From assembly GCA_965223435.1 (NCBI GenBank), contig CBDCWQ010000023.1:1116001-1180000 (forward strand): 64,000 bases of DNA, in the 5' to 3' direction. Positions 15,250 to 24,359 of the stretch are shown here, in pieces. The position numbers were made by a program, and so were the translations under genes. The DNA comes from CBDCWQ01 sp965223435. GTDB lineage: Bacteria > Myxococcota > Kuafuiibacteriia > Kuafuiibacteriales > Kuafuiibacteriaceae. The first letter of the stretch is position 1. Each line of letters starts with the position of its first letter. A model generated the notes under the pieces. It saw only the letters and a list, made by a program, of their open reading frames with translations, ran no database searches and was not told the DNA's origin.

Positions 15250-17439
15250 TTAGTCGAGGTTGAAGCGGTAGATGCGCACCCGGTTGGGCTCGACTTGGAC
15301 CTTGACCGTTTTGGATTTGCCGGTGGGCTGATTGACAGCGGTGAGTTTGATGCATCCGGAGGGGAGCTGGACTTTGGGCAGGGGGGTTTCGCCAATTTTT
15401 CGCCCGTTGAGGTAGATCTCCGAGTGGGGCTTGGTGCTGATGGTGACGAAACCGGGGGGGAGGTCGGGGCGGGCGACGCATCCTTTGGGTTTTGGGGGCG
15501 GGTTGGTTGGGGTGGCCGGCCGGGTTCGTTGCTGGCTGCTGCTGGCGGTCGGGTCGGGCCTCGGGCGATTTCGCCGCCGTGGATTGCATGTGACCTCACA
15601 GACCGTGTTCTTGTTGGGTTCGACCCGAACCCGCGCCGGGCGCACGGTACAACGCTCGGTGGGATGTTTTGCAGTGATCACCACCGTGGTGTTGCCCGGC
15701 ACTTCCTTGGTGAGTCGGATGCCCGAGCCCACTTCTTTGCCGTCGAACCATATGCGCACACCCTCCTTGGTGGGGTCGGTGACGCGTGTGGTGATTCGTC
15801 CAGGGTAGGGCTCAAGCTTGGGCACCAAGATCTCATCGCTGGTCTCTTTGCTGAGGATGATCGTTTTCTCAAACGGGCGATAGCCCAGCTTGCTCAAGCG
15901 AATATGGTAGGCCTTTCCGAACTCAAGGCTCGTCAAGTCGCTTGGGGTCGTGGCCGCCTCGCCGTTGGCAAGGAGCATGGGGTTTCCATTGACTGCGATT
16001 CGCGCGCCTTCAGGGACCGAGTCCAACGTGAGCCGCCCCGACGGAACCGGCCTGGCCGGGTCTCGGTCCACGGTATCGATGGGTGCCGGCGTTTCTTGAG
16101 CGAGTTGTTGGTAAAGGATAGGGAGGGCACCGACGAAGATGAGGATCGCCACAAACAGCATGATGCGGGCGCCCCAGCGGCTTGCCGTAGCGACCTCCAC
16201 CGTTGAGGAATAGGCGTGGACGTCGTTGGTGCTTTGGGTGTGGGAGACATCGAGAGCGGCGGTCTCTTGAGAGCCGGGTGAGCTTGTGTGACTGAAGCCG
16301 GGGGCCGGCCTCCCTCGGTCCACCGGGGTGACGTGAATTTCGTTGGGGGAGCGACCATGGACAACGCGCCGCTTCGGTTGAGCGCCGCTCCTGGATCCGT
16401 CGCCGTATTTTCTTTCGAAGTCCTCGCGCGAGGCGATTTCTTTTAGGCGGTTCTTTTCGTTGATGTTGTCCGTGAACAGGGACGCCATGTAGCTGGCAAG
16501 TTCTGCTGCGCTGGGTGCCTGGCGGTGGGTCCTGAGGTATTGTTCCAAGGTGAGTTGCAGCTCTTGGGCCGACTGGAACCGCTTCTTCGGATCTTTCTCC
16601 AGGGCCCGCATGATGATGTCTTCGAGCTCCGGGGCGAGATCGGGGACCACCGACGAAGGAGGCATGATCTCTCGTCGGGTGATCATTTCAAGAATCATCA
16701 ACTCCGACTCATGTTTGAATAGGCGTTTTTGGGTGCAAAGCTCGTACAGAAGAATACCCAGCGCGAAGATATCCGACCTCAAATCCAGCGGTGAACCCAG
16801 GCATTGCTCGGGGCTCATGTAGCTGAACTTTCCCTTGAGCATGCCCGTCTTGGTCTGTTCGGATTTGCTCCGGGCCTTGGCGATACCGAAGTCCACCACT
16901 TTGATTTCGCCCTCGTACGTGACCAAGATGTTCTGGGGAGACACGTCCCGGTGAACGATTCCTAGGGATTGTCCGTCTGAGCCCTTAAGGAGATGAGCGT
17001 AGTGCAAGGCCTTACATGCGTGGGCAATGATCGAAGCCGCAAACGCGGTCGAAAGGGGTTTTTTCCGCTTTCGGCCCCGCCAGGAGATTGCGGCAAGGTT
17101 CTCACCGGCAATAAACTCCATGGCGATGTAGTAGGCGTCGGCCTCGCGTCCCAAGTCGAAGATTTGGACGATATTCGGATGGTTCAATTGCGCGCTGGTT
17201 CGAGCTTCATCCAAGAACATGGTCACGAAGGTGTCTTGTTCGCTCAGGTGACTCAGGATCTTTTTGATGACGACAAAACGGTTGAAACCCGCCAGCCCGC
17301 GCTGCCGCGCCAGCCAGATCTCGGCCATGCCGCCTGTGGCGAGGCGTTTGACCAGCGTGTACTGACCGAACTGTCGAACGGGCCCGATGTCCGGAGTGCC
17401 CTCCGGGGAATCGGGCCAAAGTGTAGGCGATTTTGTCAC
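15250..17439 (-). CDS. Ser/Thr protein kinase with membrane anchor and PEGA-like C terminus
   Basis: A 729-residue Hanks-type kinase. The domain runs from about residue 27 to 290: glycine loop LATGGMAEIW, Lys59 in VVIKK, HRDVSPQN with H163-R164-D165, and DFG at 183-185. A linker follows, then a single TM segment (IMLFVAILIFVGALPILY) near residue 430, and an outside part with at least two PEGA-like beta domains (GRLTLDSVPEGARIAVNGN and GFVTISTKPHSEIYLNG). The HRDVSPQN loop is common in myxobacterial kinases. It probably senses cell-surface signals and phosphorylates cytoplasmic partners. It is divergent from the SGNH hydrolase gene, with 36 bases between the starts. Confidence 0.9.
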   Translation of the reverse strand: MTKSPTLWPDSPEGTPDIGPVRQFGQYTLVKRLATGGMAEIWLARQRGLAGFNRFVVIKKILSHLSEQDTFVTMFLDEARTSAQLNHPNIVQIFDLGREADAYYIAMEFIAGENLAAISWRGRKRKKPLSTAFAASIIAHACKALHYAHLLKGSDGQSLGIVHRDVSPQNILVTYEGEIKVVDFGIAKARSKSEQTKTGMLKGKFSYMSPEQCLGSPLDLRSDIFALGILLYELCTQKRLFKHESELMILEMITRREIMPPSSVVPDLAPELEDIIMRALEKDPKKRFQSAQELQLTLEQYLRTHRQAPSAAELASYMASLFTDNINEKNRLKEIASREDFERKYGDGSRSGAQPKRRVVHGRSPNEIHVTPVDRGRPAPGFSHTSSPGSQETAALDVSHTQSTNDVHAYSSTVEVATASRWGARIMLFVAILIFVGALPILYQQLAQETPAPIDTVDRDPARPVPSGRLTLDSVPEGARIAVNGNPMLLANGEAATTPSDLTSLEFGKAYHIRLSKLGYRPFEKTIILSKETSDEILVPKLEPYPGRITTRVTDPTKEGVRIWFDGKEVGSGIRLTKEVPGNTTVVITAKHPTERCTVRPARVRVEPNKNTVCEVTCNPRRRNRPRPDPTASSSQQRTRPATPTNPPPKPKGCVARPDLPPGFVTISTKPHSEIYLNGRKIGETPLPKVQLPSGCIKLTAVNQPTGKSKTVKVQVEPNRVRIYRFNLD

Positions 17440-17475
17440 TTGGCCCGAAGGCCGACTCTACCTGCCTTGCCTCCG

Positions 17476-18840
17476 ATGAGAAACAAACATTCGATGCAGC
17501 AAACCAAAGGGTATCTACCATTAACATCGGGTTCTTCCGAGCCGATCCGCCCCCGCCGACGCGTGGGGCGCGGTCTCCTGGCCGGGATGCTCGTCTGCCT
17601 ATCGAGCGTGTCCGCCGAGGCCGGTGGTGACGGTTTCACGCCTCGGAAAAAGCTTGAGGCCCTGGCTCGGCGCCTCAGGACCAAGGCGGTGCCCGTGGAG
17701 ACGCCCTGCGTGCGGCCCGGTGCGGACGCCGAGGCCTGCCAGGCGTGGGCGCTGGACCGAACGCTCAAAAAGCTGAACGACGGAACCGCCGATGGGGAGA
17801 CTACCACGCGCATCATCCAGCTCGGCGACTCCCATATTGCGTCCGACTACATCACCGGCATGATTCGCGAGCGGCTTCAGAAGAAGTTCGGAAATGCGGG
17901 CCGTGGATTTGTCCATGCCGACCAACCGAATCTCTTTGGCGGTCGACGCCTCAAACGCAGCGACAAGGCCTGGAAACGGACCCGCGTTGTGGACCGACAT
18001 GGGCCCGGCAAACCCTTTGGTTTTTCGGGCATCGCCATCGAGTCACGGAAAAAGGGTGCAAGCGCGGTCTATCGGGTTCATGCGAACGACGAGACGGTTC
18101 GCATCTATTACCACGCGCGCCGGGGCGGACCGAAGGTCAAAATCTTTGTGGATCGTCGTTTCTTGACGAGTTTTAGCACCCACAGTGAGACGGGAGAGAG
18201 TCGTGTTCATACCGTAGAGATTCCACCTTCCAAGAAGTCGAAAAAGAAGCGAACATTGAAGCTCGTAGCCGACGGTCCGTACGCCCGGATTTTGGGTTTG
18301 TCCTTCGAACGCAATGAACCTGGCGTCCTTTTTGAATCCATCGGACTGGTTGGTGCCGATGCGAAGGTCTACCTTGATCTCGAACGAGCAAGCTTTCGGC
18401 AACACCTGACTCTTCACAAACCGGACCTCATTATCTTGATGGTTGGGGGCAACGACGGCCTAAAAATTCGCAAGGGATGGACGACCTTGGACAAGGTTCG
18501 CCGGCATCACGAAGATCTGCTGGATTTCTTGCGAAAGACGTTGCCCGCAACCGATTGTTTGGTATGGTCTCCGATGGATGCGGCCGGCCGCAAAGGTCGG
18601 CGCATCGTGAGCAAACCTCTTGTCAAAGAGATTCGCGATATGCAGCGAGAGGTGGCGCTCGCAAAAGCCTGCGGCTTCTGGGACCTGTATGGTTCGATGG
18701 GGGGTGCTGGGGCCATGGGCCGTTGGGCTCGCCTTGGGGTGATGAACAAGGACCTCATCCATCCTCGGAAGCGTGCGGCGGATCTTTTGGGCCACATCTT
18801 TTTCAAGAGCTGGATCGAGCTGGACCGCGTCGGTGGCTGA
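17476..18840 (+). CDS. Exported SGNH/GDSL-family hydrolase
   Basis: A 454-residue secreted esterase or acyltransferase-like enzyme. A signal sequence is seen around residues 30-45 (RRRVGRGLLAGMLVCLSSVS, cleaved near SAEA). The SGNH blocks are present: GDSH with the nucleophile Ser in IIQLGDSH, a GxND motif in MVGGNDGLK, and the catalytic Asp/His pair in DLIHP. ATG 17476 or 17494 are both possible starts; neither has a strong ribosome site. The frame is open further upstream but that part lies inside the divergent kinase gene. It ends 70 bases before the next kinase gene. The substrate is unknown, possibly a polysaccharide or cell-wall acetyl group. Confidence 0.75.
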   Translation: MRNKHSMQQTKGYLPLTSGSSEPIRPRRRVGRGLLAGMLVCLSSVSAEAGGDGFTPRKKLEALARRLRTKAVPVETPCVRPGADAEACQAWALDRTLKKLNDGTADGETTTRIIQLGDSHIASDYITGMIRERLQKKFGNAGRGFVHADQPNLFGGRRLKRSDKAWKRTRVVDRHGPGKPFGFSGIAIESRKKGASAVYRVHANDETVRIYYHARRGGPKVKIFVDRRFLTSFSTHSETGESRVHTVEIPPSKKSKKKRTLKLVADGPYARILGLSFERNEPGVLFESIGLVGADAKVYLDLERASFRQHLTLHKPDLIILMVGGNDGLKIRKGWTTLDKVRRHHEDLLDFLRKTLPATDCLVWSPMDAAGRKGRRIVSKPLVKEIRDMQREVALAKACGFWDLYGSMGGAGAMGRWARLGVMNKDLIHPRKRAADLLGHIFFKSWIELDRVGG

Positions 18841-18910
18841 GCAGATTTGGGCCGCGCGTCCGACTTCTTTCTGGTAGGGTGCAAAAAGCTCGGCAGGAAG
18901 GGTCGGTGAG

Positions 18911-21900
18911 GTGGCGCAAGAGCGGATCTTGAGGGAACAACGGGGCCGCCAGACGACTCTTGTCGTGGGGGATCGTGGCCCACAAGCCGTTGTTCATCGG
19001 CTGGATTGCAGCGAGCTCGGCGGCCCGTCTTGCAGTCAGCGCCGCAAAGCGCTCGAATGCATCGGTGCGGCCCGCCTACCTAGGGTGGTTTCGTTTGAGG
19101 TCGCGATGCCTTGGGAGGGGTGTCTCGAGGTTGTGGAGGCCCATGTTGCGGGCCTGTCGCTGGGGCAGGAGCTTGAGGCTCTTCAGCAGCAGATCACGGT
19201 GCCGGTCGCTTTGGCGCTTTTTCGGGACATTGCTTTGGCGCTTGAAGCCCTCCACAAGCTTGAGGTCGACGGTTCCGCGGGCTCTTGTCTCATTCACGGT
19301 CGCATCGGGCCAGACAGTTTGGTTCTCACCGAAGAGGGTGGCCTCACGGTTGTTGGGTTCGAAGGGATACAGGGTGACCCTTATGATGACATTGATGCGG
19401 TTCTCAGGCTGCTCCAGCTTCTGCTCGCTCCGCGGGGGCGATCGGTTGCCGGTCGAGCTTTGCTCGAGCGGTTGGGACAACTCCAGTTTCACGACGCGGT
19501 AGAGTTGCGTGAGGCCATTGATGCCTACCTCGATCACATGGCCAACACAGAGCGGGTCGACGCGGAGCGAGGCTCCTTGTACCAAAGAGTTCTCTTTGAA
19601 AGCGCCAAGGCCACCGAGGAAGACCCAAACCAAACCGTTCTTCGCGGCTGGTCAGAGTCAAGGCGTCCGCCCCCAACGCCCCCTCCCGACGCCAACACCG
19701 AAAGCGATGACCTCGGTGTTCTTCCGTTTCGAACCGCTTCGGAGAGCGTGACCAACACCAACGTTCGGACGGCCCGCGCCGCTTCAGATAAGACACCGGT
19801 CTTGCGTTCCGAGGCGTCGGGGGGGCATGCGATCGGCCCAGAAGAAACCGCTCTTTTGGCCCCAGAAGAATCGGGCCGTCATGGGGCCGGGCCACAGAAG
19901 TCTGCTCTTTTGGGCCCACGTAACTCGGGCGGTGTCGACGTTGGGCCCGACGAGACGGCGCTCTTGCGTTCCGGTGAAGTGGAGCGTTTGGCGGTCGCAC
20001 CCGATGAGACAACCCTTTTGCGTCCCGATGATTCGAGGGGGGTCGCATTGAAGCCCGAAAAGACGGCGGTGTTGGGGCCCGATGGATCGGGTGGGGTCGG
20101 AATGAAGCCCGCAAAGACCGCCGGTCTTGAGGAGCCTAGGGAGGTGTCGACGCTTTTGCCCGAGGGCCCCGCGCGTCTGGGGGCTTCAGGGGTTTGGGCT
20201 GATGCGAGCGACCATTCACCGGTCCCAGGGGCCAAAGATGACGGAACCATGGTTGCACAGGATGCGGCCCTATGGGGTGGTCGCGGACGAAGCCCGAGCC
20301 GACCGAATACGCCTACGGGTATCGAAGAGGTGCGCGACGTGGATATCGAGGCCTCTTTAGAGGAGACCGGCCGCGATTTCGGCTCAGGGGCCGCCTGGAC
20401 GCCGGTGGATGATTCCATCGAGGAAGGCTCCGAACCATCGCTGGAGAATGTTCCGGTCCATGGCCTACGGGATCCCTCCCGGGTGCTCCCCGACGTGGAC
20501 ACCGAGTCAGAGGATCTCCCAGAGGCCCCGTCGGATCTTGTGGATGCGGTCCCGGAACGGTCCGAGCTTTCGTTCCCTGATGATGCGCCCACTCTGATCC
20601 GGCAATTGGCTTCGGCGGCGCCGGTTCGTATGCCCTCCGGACACCAGGACCCAGCGTCGGCAAGACCAGAAGAATCCTCCAAGGATGGGGCAGCGGTTAC
20701 TTTGGGGCCCTATCGGGTTTTGGCGTCCATCGGGCGTGGCGGCATGGGCGAAATATATCTTGCTCGGTGTACGTCGGGCAAGCACCGCGGCAAGTTGGTT
20801 GCGCTCAAAGTGCTGGGCACCAAAGAGGAGGACAACGAAGAGGCGCTTGATATGCTGATGGACGAGGCGGCCATCATGGCCCGCATCGATGATCCGCATG
20901 TCCTTAGGGTCTTGGATTTTGGTGAGGCCAGCGGATTGTACTTTCTGGCGACCGAATACCTTGAGGGACGACCGCTGGCCCGAGTGATGATTGAAGCCTA
21001 TCGGAAAAAAGAGGGACTGCAGTATGGCGCGGTGGCTGCGATTGGTGCGGATGCTGCGCTCGGATTGTTTGCTGCCCATACGGCGTGCGCCAAAGACGGC
21101 CAGCCCCTCAGTGTGGTGCATCGGGACGTCAGCCCGCAGAATATCTTTGTGACCTATGCGGGCATCACCAAGGTGATCGACTTCGGAGTTGCCCAGGCCA
21201 GCGAGCGGATTACCTCTACACAGAGTGGTTACGTGAAGGGCAAGGCGGCTTACATGTCGCCGGAGCAAGCCGAGGGGCGGACGGTGGACGCTCGGAGCGA
21301 TGTGTTTTCGCTGGGCGTTTGTTTGTGGGAAATGAGCGCAGGACGGCGGTTGTTTCGAAGAAAGAAGGGTGACAACCCTCTGGTGTCACTCGCTAAGGGT
21401 CCCATTGAGTCACCCACGACGGTTCGGGGTGATCTCCACCCGGTGCTCGACCATATTATTCTTGGCGCGCTTGAGCGAGACCGCGAAAAACGCATCCAAA
21501 CTTCACGAGATTTTGCGGCTCAGCTCATCGATTTTGTGGAGCACCTCAACATCGAGGACCGCTCTTTGGTGGTGAAAGAGCTCATGAGTGATCTATTTGG
21601 GAGCGCGGCCATCAAGGAACGGTCGCTGATCGCGTCGCTTTTGGAGCGGGAGCCCACTCGAGACGAGGCGCGCCACCTTCGTTCCCTCTCGGGGGTTGCG
21701 AGCGAAGCCAGCCCCATCGATATCACGCTGAATGCCGATGAGGAAAATACCCCAGGTGTGCCCTATGAACCCTCGTGGGTCTTTAAGTCTCGGCCCGGGA
21801 GCGATCACCCAATTACCCGAGAGATGGTTCTCGATTCGGTCCGAAGGTTGCAGCGCGAGCGATTGGATAGGGCGTCATCGGCAGACGATCCTTCGTCGCG

Positions 21901-23374
21901 TTCGCCCCGGATGGATCGGGCGGATACGAAGCTGCCCACGCACGATGTTTCGTCGGGCCCGGGCTCCGATTCCCGCAAAGCGCCCGCAGTCGGGGGCCCC
22001 GACCAGCCATCGCCGATGGCCACCAAGGCCCCCGAGCAAACCTTGGTGTTGGCGAAGGGCGGTGCCACACGGGTCCCAGGCCCCCATGAGACCTCACCCA
22101 GTCTTCCGTCTCACGACCCCATTCAGCGATCGCCGTCGCGCCTGTGGGTCTCTTTGGTGGCGCTTATGCTTGTCGGGGCCGGGGCGTTCTGGTGGTTCAA
22201 GCACGGCGGGTCGCTCAAAGGGCCGGAGCCAGCTTCGTCTCGTTCCGATGCCGTCAAGGATCCCAAAGTCAAGCCGAAGGCGCCCGTCGCCACCTTGCCG
22301 ACCGGCCGGTCGCCTCTCGTGGCGGATGTGGCCCTTGGTCCGTGGCGCACCCCACAAAGCGGCCTCGGAAAAAGGGCGGCGCCTTCTGCCATCGATTCGC
22401 CCCATGGTGGGTCCTCGGTGCTGGACTCCGGCGATGGGGTGCCGTCCCCCCTGGCTTCGGATCGCGCCACCCTACATTCGGAGGCCTCCGCATTACCCGA
22501 TGCATGGGAGGGGTCGCCCCCGGCGTTGGTTTCAGACCGCGCGGTCGCTCAAGATTCTGGTGTTTCCGCGTTGCCCGACAAAGGCGGTGAATTGCAGCCG
22601 GCCTTGGTTTCGGGGCGGTCAGGCGAGCGTTCCGAGGCCCATCCGTTGTCGGACGCCGGCGGCATGTCGCCATCGGCTCTGAATGGCGGCGGCGGTTCGT
22701 CGTCGGCTCTGGATGACGGCCATTCGATGGCGAGAACGGATAGCGTTTCGGGGAGCGGGGCGACCGGCGAGACCTTTGGTTCGGGGCTCATGAAAAAAAT
22801 GAAGCGTCATGGTGTGGACGTGTTGGCGTCGGGTCAGAGTTATCTGTTGACCGACAGCATGGGCGGCACGGTGGTCACGCGGGAGGGTGCGCGTGGGTAT
22901 CAGGTCACGATCGGATCACTTTCGGGATGGTTGTTGGAGCTTTCGGCCCCGTCCCTGACCAGTATCAACTGGGTAGGGGGTGAGACCAAGGGCTCATGGC
23001 GGGTTCGCGCGCTCTCCATCAACGATTGTCCGGCGACGGTGCGCATCGAAGGCGATGCTTTTATGCTCAAGTACAAGACAAGCGAGGTGAAGCTTTTGGC
23101 ATCGGGTGCGGTCTTGACGGATCTGTCGGCCGCAAGGCCCGCGTTTGCCACTCGCTTGGTGGTAGAACCGCTAGGTATCTCTTTTGCGGCGAGCGATCGG
23201 GAAACAGCGTCCTGCCGGGTTGGTTGGTGGGGCAACCGGGTCGTGGTCCGCCGTCTTCCCCTCGGGGCCTATACCTTCCGTTGGTTTGGTCGCGGACGAG
23301 AAGAAGCCCAAACCGTGCGGGTTTCAGCCCACGAGGTTTCGGGGGCGACACGGCTCAAGGTCAGCAGAGAGTAG
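18911..23374 (+). CDS. Pseudokinase-Ser/Thr kinase fusion with TxxL repeats and membrane anchor
   Basis: A 1487-residue protein. Residues about 15-220 resemble a kinase domain whose HRD motif reads H129-G130-R131 and whose DFG reads G149-F150-E151, so it should be inactive. Residues about 297-407 hold repeats of roughly 20 residues, each with a TALL/SALL/TTLL/TAVL-type motif. An intact kinase domain starts at about residue 601: IGRGGMGEIY, Lys in VALKVLG, H737-RDVSPQN, and DFG. A TM segment sits near residue 1077, followed by an extracytoplasmic low-complexity part and a C-terminal beta-rich domain. The start is a GTG after AGGAAGG. The upstream pseudokinase may regulate the active one. Confidence 0.82.
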   Translation: MAQERILREQRGRQTTLVVGDRGPQAVVHRLDCSELGGPSCSQRRKALECIGAARLPRVVSFEVAMPWEGCLEVVEAHVAGLSLGQELEALQQQITVPVALALFRDIALALEALHKLEVDGSAGSCLIHGRIGPDSLVLTEEGGLTVVGFEGIQGDPYDDIDAVLRLLQLLLAPRGRSVAGRALLERLGQLQFHDAVELREAIDAYLDHMANTERVDAERGSLYQRVLFESAKATEEDPNQTVLRGWSESRRPPPTPPPDANTESDDLGVLPFRTASESVTNTNVRTARAASDKTPVLRSEASGGHAIGPEETALLAPEESGRHGAGPQKSALLGPRNSGGVDVGPDETALLRSGEVERLAVAPDETTLLRPDDSRGVALKPEKTAVLGPDGSGGVGMKPAKTAGLEEPREVSTLLPEGPARLGASGVWADASDHSPVPGAKDDGTMVAQDAALWGGRGRSPSRPNTPTGIEEVRDVDIEASLEETGRDFGSGAAWTPVDDSIEEGSEPSLENVPVHGLRDPSRVLPDVDTESEDLPEAPSDLVDAVPERSELSFPDDAPTLIRQLASAAPVRMPSGHQDPASARPEESSKDGAAVTLGPYRVLASIGRGGMGEIYLARCTSGKHRGKLVALKVLGTKEEDNEEALDMLMDEAAIMARIDDPHVLRVLDFGEASGLYFLATEYLEGRPLARVMIEAYRKKEGLQYGAVAAIGADAALGLFAAHTACAKDGQPLSVVHRDVSPQNIFVTYAGITKVIDFGVAQASERITSTQSGYVKGKAAYMSPEQAEGRTVDARSDVFSLGVCLWEMSAGRRLFRRKKGDNPLVSLAKGPIESPTTVRGDLHPVLDHIILGALERDREKRIQTSRDFAAQLIDFVEHLNIEDRSLVVKELMSDLFGSAAIKERSLIASLLEREPTRDEARHLRSLSGVASEASPIDITLNADEENTPGVPYEPSWVFKSRPGSDHPITREMVLDSVRRLQRERLDRASSADDPSSRSPRMDRADTKLPTHDVSSGPGSDSRKAPAVGGPDQPSPMATKAPEQTLVLAKGGATRVPGPHETSPSLPSHDPIQRSPSRLWVSLVALMLVGAGAFWWFKHGGSLKGPEPASSRSDAVKDPKVKPKAPVATLPTGRSPLVADVALGPWRTPQSGLGKRAAPSAIDSPHGGSSVLDSGDGVPSPLASDRATLHSEASALPDAWEGSPPALVSDRAVAQDSGVSALPDKGGELQPALVSGRSGERSEAHPLSDAGGMSPSALNGGGGSSSALDDGHSMARTDSVSGSGATGETFGSGLMKKMKRHGVDVLASGQSYLLTDSMGGTVVTREGARGYQVTIGSLSGWLLELSAPSLTSINWVGGETKGSWRVRALSINDCPATVRIEGDAFMLKYKTSEVKLLASGAVLTDLSAARPAFATRLVVEPLGISFAASDRETASCRVGWWGNRVVVRRLPLGAYTFRWFGRGREEAQTVRVSAHEVSGATRLKVSRE

Positions 23375-23450
23375 CTCATCGGGTACCCGGTTAGAGCCCC
23401 CCCGAAGGCTCTGCCGGGGAGGCACTCTGAGTTTCGCCCAGACCGCCGAC

Positions 23451-23504
23451 CACGACCACATCCACATCCACATCCACATCCACATCCACGTCCACGTCCA
23501 CGTC
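23451..23504. repeat. Hexanucleotide tandem repeat (CACATC/CACGTC)
   Basis: One CACGAC, five CACATC and three CACGTC units in a row (nine in all) lie between the convergent genes ending at 23374 and 23612. The last unit joins GACGTG to make a 12-bp palindrome (23499-23510). It is a simple-sequence repeat likely to vary in copy number. The long frames reading through it on the minus strand are artefacts. Confidence 0.85.
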
Positions 23505-23611
23505 GACGTGGTCGAAAGCTGTTCCCCAGATTTTCCGGCTGGGAGAGGACCGAACGACACTCGGCCATGTCAAACCGAACCGAGGCATTTGCGCGTGTTG
23601 GAGCGCCGCAT

Positions 23612-24358
23612 TCAACCCAGGTTCCAGGCGCCCGAGACCAGGAGGTTGGCACCAGATACACTTGAGGCTTTGGGCGAAAGCACAAAGTCCAGAGCGTGGA
23701 GAATATCTTGGAACTGACCGCGTTGGCCTTGGCGCAAGGGTTCCGTCGGTTGACCGACGCTGTTCTCCAAAAAACCGGGCGAGATCATGTTGGCGGTGAC
23801 GCCGTCGTTCATGAACCGCTGCGCATAGGTGCGGGTCAGGACATGGACCCCCAATTTTGCCACGTGGTAGGGGGTTGCCATGGCTCGGGCCTCGATGCGA
23901 TCGCAGCCCGAGTCCCCGATGGCGATCCATCGCCCAGCGTGGCCGGCTTTTTGGAGTAGCGGCCAGGCCATCTGCGTGAGATGAAAGACCTGCGTGCAGG
24001 TGAGCTCGAAGGTTCGGTCCCAAAGTTCGATGCCGATCTCTTCGATTTCCTTCATGGGATAGACGCCGAGGTTGTGGACCATGACATGAAGGGTGTCGGT
24101 CACTTTGCGAACTTCTTTCATGACCGCGACTCTGGCTTCTTTAGAACAAAGATCGGCTTTGAGGAGATGAATGTTTTTTGAGGGCTCTGTACCATGAGCC
24201 CGAAGGATCCTTTCGGCGCTTTTTTGGCTCGTGTGGTAGTGCAAAAAAACCCCGTAGCCCTGTTCAAGAAGGTGGGTTGTGATGGCTCGGCCGAGCCCTT
24301 GAGCTCCGGCGGTCACCAGGGCCCACCGGGCGGGAGGGTTCAGGGATGATTTCTCCAT
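23612..24358 (-). CDS. Short-chain dehydrogenase/reductase, possibly pteridine reductase
   Basis: A 248-residue SDR with a TAGAQGLGRA cofactor motif near residue 14, an NLG stretch in place of NNAG and the YHVAK active-site pair. The start at 24358 follows the stop of the upstream gene by one base; the frame extends to 24409 inside that gene. The gene order, dihydropteroate synthase, membrane protein, SDR, suggests it may be a dihydromonapterin/dihydropteridine reductase (FolM-like). That reading is inferred from context; another SDR substrate is possible. Confidence 0.72.
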   Translation of the reverse strand: MEKSSLNPPARWALVTAGAQGLGRAITTHLLEQGYGVFLHYHTSQKSAERILRAHGTEPSKNIHLLKADLCSKEARVAVMKEVRKVTDTLHVMVHNLGVYPMKEIEEIGIELWDRTFELTCTQVFHLTQMAWPLLQKAGHAGRWIAIGDSGCDRIEARAMATPYHVAKLGVHVLTRTYAQRFMNDGVTANMISPGFLENSVGQPTEPLRQGQRGQFQDILHALDFVLSPKASSVSGANLLVSGAWNLG

Positions 24359-24359
24359 G

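Noticed and set aside
14973..15599. Minus-strand Pro/Ser-rich frames near tRNA-Val
   Set aside because: They cover the tRNA and the end of the kinase gene in other frames and have no plausible product.
16993..17475. An upstream extension of the SGNH hydrolase frame
   Set aside because: It lies inside the divergent kinase gene, has no signal sequence at its start and no ribosome site.
23393..23412. Hairpin AGAGCC...GGCTCT as a terminator
   Set aside because: No T-run follows on either strand.
23324..24023. Minus-strand frames giving DVDVDV or WMWMWM runs
   Set aside because: They are read from the hexanucleotide repeat and have no family match or ribosome site.
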